Positions 24,253-33,707 are shown, counted from the first letter of the stretch. The stretch is 64,000 nucleotides of DNA from Candidatus Saccharimonadota bacterium (GCA_017406405.1 JAFQYO010000007.1:1-64000); one strand, 5' to 3'. Numbers and translations: made by a program. Notes: generated by a model from the sequence alone, not told the origin.

Positions 24253-26676
24253 ATGAAAAGATTAGTGGTGATTGACGGAAAGTCGGTCTTCTATCGGGGG
24301 TATTATGCGATGGGTGCGCTTTCGACTTCGAAAGGGGAGCCGACAGGGGGAGTTTATGGGTTTGCGGCGATTGCGATGGAGCTGGTCAAGAGGTTGGAGC
24401 CTGATAAAGTGGTGGTTGCTTGGGATAAGGCGGGGACATCTGTCGAGAAACGGACAGCGATTTTTAAAGATTATAAGGCCGGACGGAAAAAACCGCCGGA
24501 AGATTTTTTTGCGCAAATTCCGGCGCTTAGGGAGCTGATTCAGGCGCTCGGGTGGGGATTTCTTGAGGCGGACGGGTACGAAGCTGATGATATAATAGGG
24601 ACGCTGGCGAGTCAGGTCGTACATTCCGACGCGGGGGAGTGGGAGATGTATATTATTTCTTCGGACCTTGATATGCTTCAGGTGGTGGATGAGCATGTAA
24701 AGATGTATCGACTCCTGAAAGGGTTTTCGGAGCTTGAGGAAATCGATATAAAGGCGATTGAGAAGAAATATGGGGTTTTAAAGGAGCAGTTCCTCGACCT
24801 CAAGGCATTAAAGGGGGATGCTTCGGATAATATTCCAGGAGTGCCTGGGATTGGAGAGAAGGGGGCGGTGAAGCTTCTTAATGAATTTGGGACGCTCGAG
24901 GGGATATACGAGAATTTAGATAAGATAACAGGGGCGACAAGAAAGAAGCTCGAAGCGGGGAGGGAGTCGGCATTCATGTCGAAGAAGTTGGCGAAGATTA
25001 TGACAGATGCGCCGGTGAAGATAGAGGATATTCCGGAGCTTGAAGTGGATTTGCCAAGGATTTTAGAGGAATTTAAGAAGCTCGAGTTTAAGAGTTTAGA
25101 GAGAAAAATGATGAAATGGGCAAAAGAGGGGTTTGAGATAAAACAGAAAAATTCATTGAATGAAGGGGGTTTCAATGAAGATGAGGACGATGCAGGTATT
25201 TCAAGGGAAGATGAGGATTTCAATGAAAGGTTGCCAGAAGATGTGATTTTTTCGTTTGATGTGAAAAAGTTGATGCATGAAAACGAAGGAGTTGCGAGGA
25301 AGATTTTAAAGGGAGCGAAGTTTTATGACCTTGGGCAAGGGAGGTTCCTCTTGGATCCGCTTCAGAGGAAGACGGATGAAGAAGGGCTGTTTAGAGATGA
25401 CGAAGAGGAGATGAGAAAAGAGTATTTTAGGCAACAGAGAGAATTTGAGAAATATCCGAAGTTAAAAAGAGTGCTTTATCAGTTAGATTTGCCGATGATT
25501 CCAGTCCTCTATAAGATAGAAAAGAGGGGAATGAAGCTTGATTTTCAATACTTTAAGAAGCTAGAGAAAGAATATGAAGAGTATGTCGGGAAACTTACGG
25601 CGGAGATTTATAAACTTGCGGGGACGGATTTTAATATAAATTCGACGATTCAGCTTTCGTATGTTTTGTTTCAGGCGTTGGAACTGCCGACAAAGGGGAT
25701 AAAAAAGACACAGAGAGGATATTCGACAGGGGCGAAGGAGCTGGAGAAATTAAAGGATTTTCATCCGATTGTGCCAAAGCTGATTGAATATAGAGAAGCG
25801 GCGAAGCTTCTGAACACTTATATAGTACCTTTGCCGAATCTGGCGGATATTGAGGGGAGGGTGCACACGACGTTCACGCAAGATGTAACGGCGACGGGGA
25901 GGCTTTCGTCGGTGAATCCGAATTTACAGAATATTCCGACGCGAACAGAGGAGGGGAAGAAAATTCGAGAAGGATTTATCGCTGACCAGGGGAAAGTGTT
26001 GATTTCGGCGGATTATGCACAGTTTGAGCTTCGGCTCGCGGCGGCGCTAGCAGGGGATGAGGCGTTGATTGAGGATTTTAATTCGGGAGCGGATGTACAT
26101 ACAAAGACAGCGGCGGAGATTTATGGAATCCCCGAAACAAAGGTGACGAAAGATCAGAGGAGACTTGCGAAGGTCGTTAATTTTGGGATTATTTATGGGA
26201 TGAGTGCGAAAGGGTTAGCGGATGCGACGGGAATGTCGATTGCGGACGCGAGGGAGTTTGAACGGAAGTATTTTGAGCTGAGGAAACCGATTCAAGATAA
26301 GTTGAATAGCTATCTTCAACAGGCGAAGAATCAGGGGTATGTCGAGACGTATTTTGGGCGGAGAAGACCGACGCCGGATGTGAAAAGTGCAAACTTTTTA
26401 GTGAGGATGGGAGCGGAACGAGCGGCGCAAAATATGCCAATTCAAGGAACTGAGGCGGATTTAGTGAAGTTGGCGATGATCAGGCTTGATAAAGAATTAC
26501 CAGAGGGAGCGGAGATGGTGATGCAGGTACATGATTCGGTGATGGTCGAGGTGACGCCGGAAGTTATAGGGGAAGCAAAGAGGGTGTTAAAGGAAGTGAT
26601 GGAGGGAGTGGCGCCAGAGTTTAAAGTGAAACTTGTGGTCGATGTTAAGGAAGGGAAAAATTGGGGGGAGATATAA
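24253..26676 (+). CDS. polA: DNA polymerase I
   Basis: 807 aa from the leaderless start (TATAAT 24241-24246, ATG 24253); an earlier in-frame ATG at 24226 would lie upstream of the promoter. The N-terminal 5'-nuclease domain has IDGKSVFYRGYYAM, GYEADDIIGTLA, SSDLDMLQ and DNIPGVPGIGEKGA. The middle is an acidic, shortened remnant without 3'-5' exonuclease residues. The polymerase domain has SADYAQFELRLAAALAGDE (motif A), RRLAKVVNFGIIYGMSAKGL (motif B) and QVHDSVMVE (motif C). It acts in repair and in replacing RNA primers. Confidence 0.96.
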   Translation: MKRLVVIDGKSVFYRGYYAMGALSTSKGEPTGGVYGFAAIAMELVKRLEPDKVVVAWDKAGTSVEKRTAIFKDYKAGRKKPPEDFFAQIPALRELIQALGWGFLEADGYEADDIIGTLASQVVHSDAGEWEMYIISSDLDMLQVVDEHVKMYRLLKGFSELEEIDIKAIEKKYGVLKEQFLDLKALKGDASDNIPGVPGIGEKGAVKLLNEFGTLEGIYENLDKITGATRKKLEAGRESAFMSKKLAKIMTDAPVKIEDIPELEVDLPRILEEFKKLEFKSLERKMMKWAKEGFEIKQKNSLNEGGFNEDEDDAGISREDEDFNERLPEDVIFSFDVKKLMHENEGVARKILKGAKFYDLGQGRFLLDPLQRKTDEEGLFRDDEEEMRKEYFRQQREFEKYPKLKRVLYQLDLPMIPVLYKIEKRGMKLDFQYFKKLEKEYEEYVGKLTAEIYKLAGTDFNINSTIQLSYVLFQALELPTKGIKKTQRGYSTGAKELEKLKDFHPIVPKLIEYREAAKLLNTYIVPLPNLADIEGRVHTTFTQDVTATGRLSSVNPNLQNIPTRTEEGKKIREGFIADQGKVLISADYAQFELRLAAALAGDEALIEDFNSGADVHTKTAAEIYGIPETKVTKDQRRLAKVVNFGIIYGMSAKGLADATGMSIADAREFERKYFELRKPIQDKLNSYLQQAKNQGYVETYFGRRRPTPDVKSANFLVRMGAERAAQNMPIQGTEADLVKLAMIRLDKELPEGAEMVMQVHDSVMVEVTPEVIGEAKRVLKEVMEGVAPEFKVKLVVDVKEGKNWGEI

Positions 26677-26687
26677 GGGGAGGTGGG

Positions 26688-27656
26688 ATGAAGAATGATT
26701 TGGTGATTTATGACGCGGAAGAGGGGGAGGTGGTGTTTGATTTTGATAGAGAGAAAGAGACGGTTTGGGCAGATGTGGAACAGATTGCGAGTTTATTTGG
26801 GGTGCAGAGACCGGCGATCGTGAAGCATTTGAAGAATATTTATGGTGATGGAGAATTAGAGGAGGAGAGGACATGTTCCAAAATGGAACATATGGTCAAT
26901 GGGAGAGTTTATCAGAGAAAGCTTTATAATCTGGACGCGATTATTTCGGTCGGATATAGAGTGAATTCGAAGAAAGCGACGAAGTTTAGGGTTTGGGCAA
27001 CAGGGGTGTTGAAGAAATATATAGTAAACGGAGCGGCAGTAAACGAGCGAAGGATAAAAGAGTTGCCAGAGAAGAAATTGGCGGAGCTTGAGGCGACGTT
27101 AGGGATGGTGAAGAGGTTAGTTGAGAAGACAGAGCTTGAAGAGGGGGAAGCAAAAGGAATTTTAGAGGTGATTTCGAGATATGGAATGGCGATTGAGACG
27201 ATAAAAGAGTTCGATCAGGGGAGAATTCCGAGGTTTTTAAGCTCGACGCAGAGGATGAGAAGGAATTTGACGGTCGGAGATGTGAAAAATTTAGCGGAGA
27301 ATTTAAGAGAGGAATTAGATGAAGGGAGAGAATTTGGGGAATTAAAAGACGAGGAGGATTTTCGAGGTTTTCTTGAGAAGATAGGGACAGATGAGGGAGG
27401 AAAAACTGTAGCTGAGAAGGCGGCAAGACTTTTGTATTTTACGGTAAATGAAGAACCGTTTTTACAGGGGAATAATCGAATCGGGGCGCTTCTTTTTATC
27501 TATTTTTTGACCATAAATGATTTTCATTTGTCAGAAAATGGAGAAACGAAGATTTCCGATAGAGCGTTGACGGCAATTGTGCTTTTGATGTCTGAGAGTA
27601 AGGCGGATGAGAAGGAGTTGATTGTTGGGGTTGTAAGAAAACTGTTGGAGGGATAA
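26688..27656 (+). CDS. RhuM-family protein with C-terminal Fic/Doc-like domain
   Basis: 322 aa from ATG 26688 (GGGGAGG site). Residues 1-110 match RhuM: VWADVEQIASLFGV, then ERTCSKMEHM, LYNLDAIISVGYRVNSKKAT and FRVWATGVLKKYI. The C-terminal part has a Doc-like core NEEPFLQGNNRIGALLF in place of HPFxDGNKR, so the catalytic His is Glu and the acidic residue is Gln. The domain may be inactive or altered. Relatives are often carried on mobile elements. Composition is like the neighbours, so transfer is old. It follows polA by 11 bp. Confidence 0.85.
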   Translation: MKNDLVIYDAEEGEVVFDFDREKETVWADVEQIASLFGVQRPAIVKHLKNIYGDGELEEERTCSKMEHMVNGRVYQRKLYNLDAIISVGYRVNSKKATKFRVWATGVLKKYIVNGAAVNERRIKELPEKKLAELEATLGMVKRLVEKTELEEGEAKGILEVISRYGMAIETIKEFDQGRIPRFLSSTQRMRRNLTVGDVKNLAENLREELDEGREFGELKDEEDFRGFLEKIGTDEGGKTVAEKAARLLYFTVNEEPFLQGNNRIGALLFIYFLTINDFHLSENGETKISDRALTAIVLLMSESKADEKELIVGVVRKLLEG

Positions 27657-27698
27657 AAGAGGTTTGTCCGGCGCGGAAGGTGTGATATAATTTTTTTC

Positions 27699-28691
27699 AT
27701 GAGTAGGAAGAAATTGGAAGGGGAGAAGACAAAGCCAAAAAAGAGGGGATGGAAAATATGTCTGGTTAGTTTTCTGGTTTTAGCAATTATAGGGGTGGGC
27801 GGATTGTTCTTGTATAAATTTATATCTCGGCCACAAGTTTCGACGGAGACGGTAAAAATTGAAAACGATTCGAGAGATTTTTCGGTTTATTTTAAAAATT
27901 ATGTGAGCAATAGGTTAAGGTATAAATATTTGACGAGCGAAAAGTTTCGGGATTTGACGAGTGAAGAAATTTTGGAAGAGTTAGCGACGCTTAAAGAGGG
28001 ATTTTCGAAGGTTTCTAAGGGAGTGGGAACGAGTTTTGAGGATTCGGAGTTCGAGGAGATGGCAGAGATTTTAGCGAACGATACGACGGTTTTTTTGAAG
28101 ACAATTCGCGAGATGAGAGCGATAGAGGCAAAGAATTATGATAACGACGCGGATAAACAACTTGATTTTATGAAGGCAGTAGAGGGAGGCGAGGACCAGT
28201 TAAGAAGCGGGCTTTATCTTTCAAGGGGAGCGTTTGACGAAGAGAAGAGCGGTTTGTCGACGGAAGGGATTTTGATTTTTGAGGGGGATATAGTGACGGA
28301 AGTAGGGGGTGGAGTGATGAATATTTTGGTCGGAGATGTTGAACAGAATGTAACAGCGACGACGCTTTCGGATTTGAATGAGACGGTAAGAAAGATAAAT
28401 GCGGAGAAAATGTTCGGGTTTAAGGACGGGAAGATGGTTTTAGTTGGCCAGGGATTAAGAGAGGCGATTGAGCTGAGCAAGTTAATTGAGATAAAGCTAG
28501 AGATGAAGCAAGGAGAGGCAGAAAAAACAATAACGAAGGTTTCTTTGGTCGGGAAGAGTACTTGGGGGCTGAAGTCCCGTTTGAACGAATATGGGATTCA
28601 GGGGCTTTTAGAACAGGGGAACGAAGGGACGACTGAGGTTTTGAGGGAAACAATACAGATTTTGAGCGGGGAAACGGCAGTGGAGAAATAA
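27699..28691 (+). CDS. Membrane-anchored protein of unknown function
   Basis: 330 aa. A Lys-rich start, then one membrane helix at about residues 21-42 (ICLVSFLVLAIIGVGGLFLY) and a large extracytoplasmic domain that is mostly helical and charged. No motif that I recognise. TATAAT at 27686-27691 is 7 nt before ATG 27699, so a leaderless transcript covering this gene and mutM is likely (the gap to mutM is 1 bp). Confidence 0.8.
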   Translation: MSRKKLEGEKTKPKKRGWKICLVSFLVLAIIGVGGLFLYKFISRPQVSTETVKIENDSRDFSVYFKNYVSNRLRYKYLTSEKFRDLTSEEILEELATLKEGFSKVSKGVGTSFEDSEFEEMAEILANDTTVFLKTIREMRAIEAKNYDNDADKQLDFMKAVEGGEDQLRSGLYLSRGAFDEEKSGLSTEGILIFEGDIVTEVGGGVMNILVGDVEQNVTATTLSDLNETVRKINAEKMFGFKDGKMVLVGQGLREAIELSKLIEIKLEMKQGEAEKTITKVSLVGKSTWGLKSRLNEYGIQGLLEQGNEGTTEVLRETIQILSGETAVEK

Positions 28692-28692
28692 G

Positions 28693-29592
28693 ATGCCAGA
28701 GCTGCCGGAAGTTGAGACTATTCGGAGGGGGCTTGAGGAGAAGATGCTGGGGCGAGTCGGAAAAGTTTTAGACGTGAAGGTTTATGAGCAAAAATCGTTA
28801 ATTGGGGAACCAGAGATAATTTTAGGGGCGGAAATTGAGGGCTTTGATAGAAAGGGAAAGGCACTGATTGTTCATTTTTCGAATGGTTTTTCGGCGATAA
28901 TTCATTTGAGGATGACTGGACAGTTGATTTGGCGAGAAAAATATTCATGTGGTGATATAAAATCAGAACAAGAGATAGTTGAAAAAACTTTCGCGGGAGG
29001 GCATCCGAGTGAGAATTTTGTCGCGAAGTTGCCGAATAAACAGACGCGAGTCGAAATTGTGTTCGAGAACGGGGTATTGTTTTTTAATGACCAGAGGAAA
29101 TTTGGGTTTATTAAAATTTTAGAGAGAGACGAGGTTAAGAAAGATAAGTTTATCAAGAAATTGGCGAAAGAACCATGGGAGATGACGCCGGAAGAACTGT
29201 TTAGTAAGTTGCAGAAACATAAAGGGGCTCCGATAAAAACGGTAATCTTAGACCAAACGGTGATTGCGGGACTTGGGAATATCTATGCTGACGAGGCGTT
29301 GTATTTTTCGGGGATAAACCCGAAGCGGAAAGCGGGGGAGCTGACAGAAGAGGAGACAGGAATCTTGCTTCTAGGGGCGAGGAAAGTGATGGAAAAAAGT
29401 ATCGAAGCGGGCGGTTCGACAATCAGGAATTATGTAAAAAGTGATGGGACGAGAGGAGATTATCTCGACTTGTTTGCGGAGGTTTATAATAGAGAAGGAA
29501 AGGAGTGCAGAAAATGCAAAACGAAAATCGTGAAGGAGAAACTCGGCGGAAGAGGGACGCATTATTGTCCGAAATGTCAGAAGGAGAATTAG
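28693..29592 (+). CDS. mutM: Formamidopyrimidine-DNA glycosylase
   Basis: 299 aa. Pro2-Glu3 of MPELPEVETIRRGL is the catalytic nucleophile region. Also seen are IHLRMTGQL, NDQRKFGF, GLGNIYADEALYFSGINP (H2TH) and a four-Cys zinc finger (CRKCKT ... YCPKCQK) at the end. It removes 8-oxoguanine and ring-opened purines and nicks the DNA. Length is slightly above the usual 270 aa. The zinc finger is intact, unlike that of DnaG in this window. Confidence 0.96.
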   Translation: MPELPEVETIRRGLEEKMLGRVGKVLDVKVYEQKSLIGEPEIILGAEIEGFDRKGKALIVHFSNGFSAIIHLRMTGQLIWREKYSCGDIKSEQEIVEKTFAGGHPSENFVAKLPNKQTRVEIVFENGVLFFNDQRKFGFIKILERDEVKKDKFIKKLAKEPWEMTPEELFSKLQKHKGAPIKTVILDQTVIAGLGNIYADEALYFSGINPKRKAGELTEEETGILLLGARKVMEKSIEAGGSTIRNYVKSDGTRGDYLDLFAEVYNREGKECRKCKTKIVKEKLGGRGTHYCPKCQKEN

Positions 29593-29649
29593 AAATTTTA
29601 GAGAATGAGCGGAAAGAGAATTTAGGAGAGAGAGAAGAAAAGGGGGATT

Positions 29650-30282
29650 GTGGGGATTAGGATTTTTACGGGGGAGGATAGAGGAAAGATTTCCGAACAG
29701 ATAAAGAAAGAGCTTGGGGAAGGATACGAGGTTTTTGAGGGGGAGAACTTGAGACTAGGCGATTTAGATGGGATTTTTTTAGGTGAGACGTTGTTTTCTG
29801 GAGCGGCGGGGCGAAAAGTTTTAATAAAGGATTTAGGAGAGAATAAAGCGGTTTTTGAGGAGTTTGGGGAAAGGATTCAAGAATTTTCGGGGACCGATGC
29901 GGAAGTGATTTTGTTTGAGACGAAAGTAGATAAGAGATTAGGGGCGACGAAGAAAATCACGGGGGCGGGGGTGCAGATTGTTGAGTTTAAACAGGTGTCG
30001 AAAGGAGATTTTCGCGCAGTATTTAATATATATGATTTAGCGCTCAGAGATGGAGCGAGAGCCGTGAAGGAGTTGGAAAAGATAGAGAAGGAACAGGATC
30101 CATATATGTTTTTTGGGCTGATGGTTTCGCAGGCGTTGAAGAAGTTGGAACGAAATCCAAAAGGGAAAAAAGAAAAGAGAGCTTTAGGGGAGCTCTCTAG
30201 ACTTGATGTTTTAATGAAGACAACCGGGAATGAACCGTGGTTATTGATAAAGGGTTTTTTAATTCGGCTGCCGAGGATTTAG
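29650..30282 (+). CDS. DNA polymerase III delta-subunit-like protein
   Basis: 210 aa from a GTG at 29650 with AGGAGAG upstream. IRIFTGEDRGKISEQIKKEL, FSGAAGRKVLIKDLG and the C-terminal MFFGLMVSQALKKLERN with WLLIKGFLIRL resemble HolA-like clamp-loader delta proteins, which are usually 320-340 aa. The ATP-fold part is much reduced. Similar short forms are common in reduced genomes. Call is by pattern and position after mutM. Moderate certainty. Confidence 0.6.
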   Translation: MGIRIFTGEDRGKISEQIKKELGEGYEVFEGENLRLGDLDGIFLGETLFSGAAGRKVLIKDLGENKAVFEEFGERIQEFSGTDAEVILFETKVDKRLGATKKITGAGVQIVEFKQVSKGDFRAVFNIYDLALRDGARAVKELEKIEKEQDPYMFFGLMVSQALKKLERNPKGKKEKRALGELSRLDVLMKTTGNEPWLLIKGFLIRLPRI

Positions 30283-30612
30283 TTATTTCTCGAACTTTTC
30301 GGATTTTTTAGGTTTTTTAGAAGTTGTTTTTGAGGATTTTCGGGCTGGGGATTTTTTCGGGGTTTTGATGTTGTTGAGTTCTTTCGCAAGGCGAGCGACG
30401 CGGGATTTGCGGCGGGAAGCGGTGTTTTTCTTCATCAGGCCTTTTTTGACGGCTTTATCGTATTCGCTTTGGATTTTTTTCATGTTTTCGGCAGTAGGGG
30501 CAGCCTTGAAGGTTTTAAGGGCGAGTTTGATGTCGCGTTTGATGTCGCGATTTCTTGCGGTGCGTTTCGTTGCTTGACGAGCGGCCTTTTTGGCGGATTT
30601 AATAATCGGCAT
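30283..30612 (-). CDS. rpsT: Ribosomal protein S20
   Basis: 109 aa. MPIIKSAKKAARQATKRTARN and VKKGLMKKNTASRRKSRVARL are the typical helices of S20, which binds 16S rRNA in the small subunit. A 25-residue Lys/Ser tail extends beyond the family length of about 87. It converges with the holA-like gene, their stop codons being adjacent. Confidence 0.94.
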   Translation of the reverse strand: MPIIKSAKKAARQATKRTARNRDIKRDIKLALKTFKAAPTAENMKKIQSEYDKAVKKGLMKKNTASRRKSRVARLAKELNNIKTPKKSPARKSSKTTSKKPKKSEKFEK

Positions 30613-30750
30613 TAGAATTCCTGTTAGATTAAATTATATAATTTTTGTTATTATACCTCAAAAGTTTGGGAAAAGCAAGGTTTTAGGGGAGAAAACGGAA
30701 AATTGGATTGTATTTTAAAAATGGTTGTGTTAAACTTGAACTGAATAGCT

Positions 30751-32697
30751 ATGGACAATCAGGAACAAAACTCACTAATTCCACCAAACCCTAATGCGAA
30801 CCCAGACGGAGTTCAACCTCCAAATGTGCCTGGGAAGAGCGTTTCGAGCGCAGTGGTAACTCCGACTGCTCCAGATGTTCCGGCGGAAAGTACCGAGCCA
30901 GAGCCGAAAACGAGTGATACTGGTTCTGAGGGGGCGGGAGGTACTCTTGAGGACGTAATCAAAAAAATAAATGATTGTGAAAATGTTTTGGTAGCGTTGT
31001 CTGCGGACCCTTCGGTCGATGAGATGGCGGCAGCTTTAGGGCTGACGTTAGTTTTGAATGAAGATGGGAAACATGCGACGGCGATTTATTCGGGGAAGAC
31101 TCCGAATGTAATTGAGTTTTTGAAGCCGGAAGAGACTTTCGAGGCTAATACGAACAGTTTACAGGATTTTATTATCGCTTTAAATAAGGATAAAGCGGAT
31201 CATTTAAGATATAAAATAGATGGGGATTTTGTAAAGGTTTTTATTACGCCTTATAAAACGACACTTGATGAGAGCGACCTGGAGTTTTCTAGGGGTGATT
31301 TTAACGTTGATTTGGTGGTCGCGATTAATGTTCCGGCTGCGACGGACCTTGATGGTGCTTTGAGAGAATATGGGCGCATTATGCATGATGCGACTTCGAT
31401 AAATATTACGAATGATCCTTCGGAGAAATTTGGTGATTTAAGATGGGTTGATGCTGAGGCTGGTTCGATTTCTGAGATGGTGACGAAACTGGGGCTTCAA
31501 ATTAGCGAGGAAATAGGGCCAGATGTGGCGACGGCGTTTTTGACGGGATTAGTGGCGGCGACAGATAAATTCACAAATGAGTCAACGACGCCAGAAGTGA
31601 TGAAGTTGGCTGGGAAGTTGATGGAGGCTGGGGCCGACCAACAAGATGTAATGAAGAATGTTTCTCAGGAATTGAAATTCTTAAACAGGAGTGATTCAGA
31701 AAAGGCTGAAGAGACTGGGGATAAGACGGAAATTTCTATTGACCATGATACCGTCGATAAGAGTTCGGAAAAACAAGAGAAAGAAGAGGCGGAGATTCCT
31801 GAGGCTGAGACCGAGAAAGTGTCTGCTCCGGCGGAGGGGACGGTTCCGGAGGAAGGGGCAGTCTCAGCCACTAACGAAGCGGCTCCTGGGGGAATGCCCG
31901 GGATGACTATAGCGGGAGTGCAGGTAACCCCGACGATTGAAGGATTCGGAAATGACGGGGCGGCAGTCACGGATCAGATTTTGAATACGTTACAACAAGG
32001 GGCGGGGGAGGCTGGAGCGGTCCAGCCTGAAGGAAATGTAGTTCAGGCGGATGCTTCTAATGGAATGAACATTCCAGGCGGGATGGATGGTTTGAATGGG
32101 GCGAGTGCTCCGACTGGTGTGGCGGATAATATGACGATTACTCCTAATTCGATATCTGCGGATTATGGGAAGATGATTGACGAAGCTCTTGCGGAGCCAT
32201 TACCTGGGGAGACTGGGGTGGTTCAGCCAGGTTCGGAAATGAGTGCAGGAGGCGCTATAGGAGTTGAGGGGGTGCCTGCACCTCAAGGAACGCCAAATTT
32301 AACAACTGAAGATGGGCTGGCGGGACCGAAAGAGTTTCCGCCGATAATTCCGACTGGCGGGACGCTCGGGTACGAATCTCCGGCTGTGGCGTCAGCCACG
32401 ACAGCACAAGGAATGACGGGGGTGCCAGAAATGAATCCAGCAGCGATGCAGGCGCCGGATGTCGCGGGAATTACTCCGAATGTGGCGGCTTCGCCTTCGG
32501 TTTTGCCGATGCCTGGTCAAGAAATCGCTCCACCGCCGATGGCACCGATGCCTGATTTTGCAACTTTGCCGCCGGTGCAGGGTGCGGCAGAAGTGAATCC
32601 GGTGGTTCCTTCTGGGCCGGTACAAACTCCAGAGCAGGTTGGAAATGTTCCTCAACCTCAAGCAAGTCCTGGGGCGTTCCAGATTCCAGGGATGTAG
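30751..32697 (+). CDS. DHH-like protein with long Pro/Gly-rich tail, active site not conserved
   Basis: 648 aa. After a Pro-rich start, residues 65-310 resemble the NrnA/RecJ-like DHH fold (IKKINDCENVLVALSADPSV, AAALGLTLVL, DLVVAINVPAATDL, INITNDPSEKFGDL), but the metal-binding DHH and DxD residues are missing: ADPSVDEM stands where HxxPDGD is expected. From residue 330 onward the protein is low complexity, with acidic then Pro/Gly/Ala/Met-rich sequence. It has no signal peptide. It may be a binding rather than catalytic protein. TTGAAC-spaced promoter elements lie near 30735. Confidence 0.65.
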   Translation: MDNQEQNSLIPPNPNANPDGVQPPNVPGKSVSSAVVTPTAPDVPAESTEPEPKTSDTGSEGAGGTLEDVIKKINDCENVLVALSADPSVDEMAAALGLTLVLNEDGKHATAIYSGKTPNVIEFLKPEETFEANTNSLQDFIIALNKDKADHLRYKIDGDFVKVFITPYKTTLDESDLEFSRGDFNVDLVVAINVPAATDLDGALREYGRIMHDATSINITNDPSEKFGDLRWVDAEAGSISEMVTKLGLQISEEIGPDVATAFLTGLVAATDKFTNESTTPEVMKLAGKLMEAGADQQDVMKNVSQELKFLNRSDSEKAEETGDKTEISIDHDTVDKSSEKQEKEEAEIPEAETEKVSAPAEGTVPEEGAVSATNEAAPGGMPGMTIAGVQVTPTIEGFGNDGAAVTDQILNTLQQGAGEAGAVQPEGNVVQADASNGMNIPGGMDGLNGASAPTGVADNMTITPNSISADYGKMIDEALAEPLPGETGVVQPGSEMSAGGAIGVEGVPAPQGTPNLTTEDGLAGPKEFPPIIPTGGTLGYESPAVASATTAQGMTGVPEMNPAAMQAPDVAGITPNVAASPSVLPMPGQEIAPPPMAPMPDFATLPPVQGAAEVNPVVPSGPVQTPEQVGNVPQPQASPGAFQIPGM

Positions 32698-32703
32698 AAG
32701 AGG

Positions 32704-32930
32704 TTATTGGAAAAATGTAAACGCAAACCCGTTTCCGCGAGAGTTGCTGACCTGAGGGCCTAAAGTCGACGAGCTGAAGTACAGGTCGCTGGAGTTCGTA
32801 GTATTGTCGGAACGAAGCGACCAATAGTAGCCGACCGAACCTCTGTAGACAAGCCCCGTAGAGGTCAAGTTATAGTAGCCACTCCTCACATACGATAATG
32901 GGGCGCTGAGAAGGCCGTAGTCGCGGGTGG
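32704..32930 (-). pseudogene. Orphan DGR variable-repeat cassette VR3, 3' truncated
   Basis: On the minus strand, homology to the target gene begins near 32930 (STRDYGLLSAPLSYVRSG) and runs through the variable part to GNGFAF, where it breaks off: the conserved VRCVSQ end and 3' flank are gone and the frame ends at TAA (complement of 32704-32706). Against the TR I count 22 changes at adenines and 4 at other bases. Two of those four (TAC to TAT, ACC to ACT) are shared with VR2. Without the 3' homing region it should no longer be a target. It fills most of the 276-bp gap before truB. Confidence 0.85.
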
Positions 32931-32973
32931 AGTGTGTACGGAGAGAAGGTAGAGGGTATGATATAATTTTTTC

Positions 32974-33666
32974 ATGGATGAAGTGATTTTTGTTGATAAG
33001 CCGAAGGGAATGACGTCGTTTGGGGTGGTTTCGAGATTAAGGCGAATTCTAACTGAAAAGATGAGAGAAGAATATACGAAGCGGGGGGAGACGGCGCCAA
33101 AAAGGTTAAAAGTTGGACATACGGGGACTTTAGATCCGTTTGCGACGGGGTTGTTGATTGTTTTAGTCGGGAAGGCAACTAAAAAATGTGAACGTTATTT
33201 GAAAATGAACAAAGAATATATAGCGAAAATTAAGCTCGGAGAGACGTCGACAACAGGGGACCCAGAGGGTTTTGTGCAAAAAATTTATACTGGGAGGCCG
33301 ATTTCTGGAGAGAAAATTAAAAATGTTGTGCAAAGTTTTCAAGGAAAAATTCAGCAAACTGTGCCGAGTTTTTCGGCAGTGAAGATAGACGGGGAAAGGG
33401 CGTATAAGCTGGCAAGGAGAGGTGAAAAAGTGGAGATGCCGACGAGGGAAGTTGAGGTTTTCCAGATTGAGATTTTAAAGTATGAGTGGCCGATTTTGGA
33501 GATTCGAGCGAAGGTTTCTTCGGGGACGTATATACGGACACTCGGAGAGGATATTGGGAAGAAGTTGGGGACGGGAGCGTATTTGACGGAGCTGAGACGG
33601 ACGAAAATTGGGGAGTTTGATGTTAAGGACGCGAGAGAATTAAGCGAATTTGGGATTTTTAGTTAA
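32974..33666 (+). CDS. truB: tRNA pseudouridine(55) synthase
   Basis: 230 aa. IFVDKPKGMTSFGVVSRLRR, GHTGTLDPFATGLL (catalytic Asp), YIAKIKLGETSTTGDPEG, VPSFSAVKIDGERAYKLARRG and VSSGTYIRTLGEDIG are the TruB motifs. It modifies U55 in the T-loop. The C-terminal PUA-like part is lacking, so it is shorter than the E. coli enzyme. TATAAT at 32962-32967 is 6 nt before ATG: leaderless. Confidence 0.95.
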   Translation: MDEVIFVDKPKGMTSFGVVSRLRRILTEKMREEYTKRGETAPKRLKVGHTGTLDPFATGLLIVLVGKATKKCERYLKMNKEYIAKIKLGETSTTGDPEGFVQKIYTGRPISGEKIKNVVQSFQGKIQQTVPSFSAVKIDGERAYKLARRGEKVEMPTREVEVFQIEILKYEWPILEIRAKVSSGTYIRTLGEDIGKKLGTGAYLTELRRTKIGEFDVKDARELSEFGIFS

Positions 33667-33707
33667 ACTCCTTTATTTTCTCTTAAAATTATGATATAAT
33701 GGCGCGT

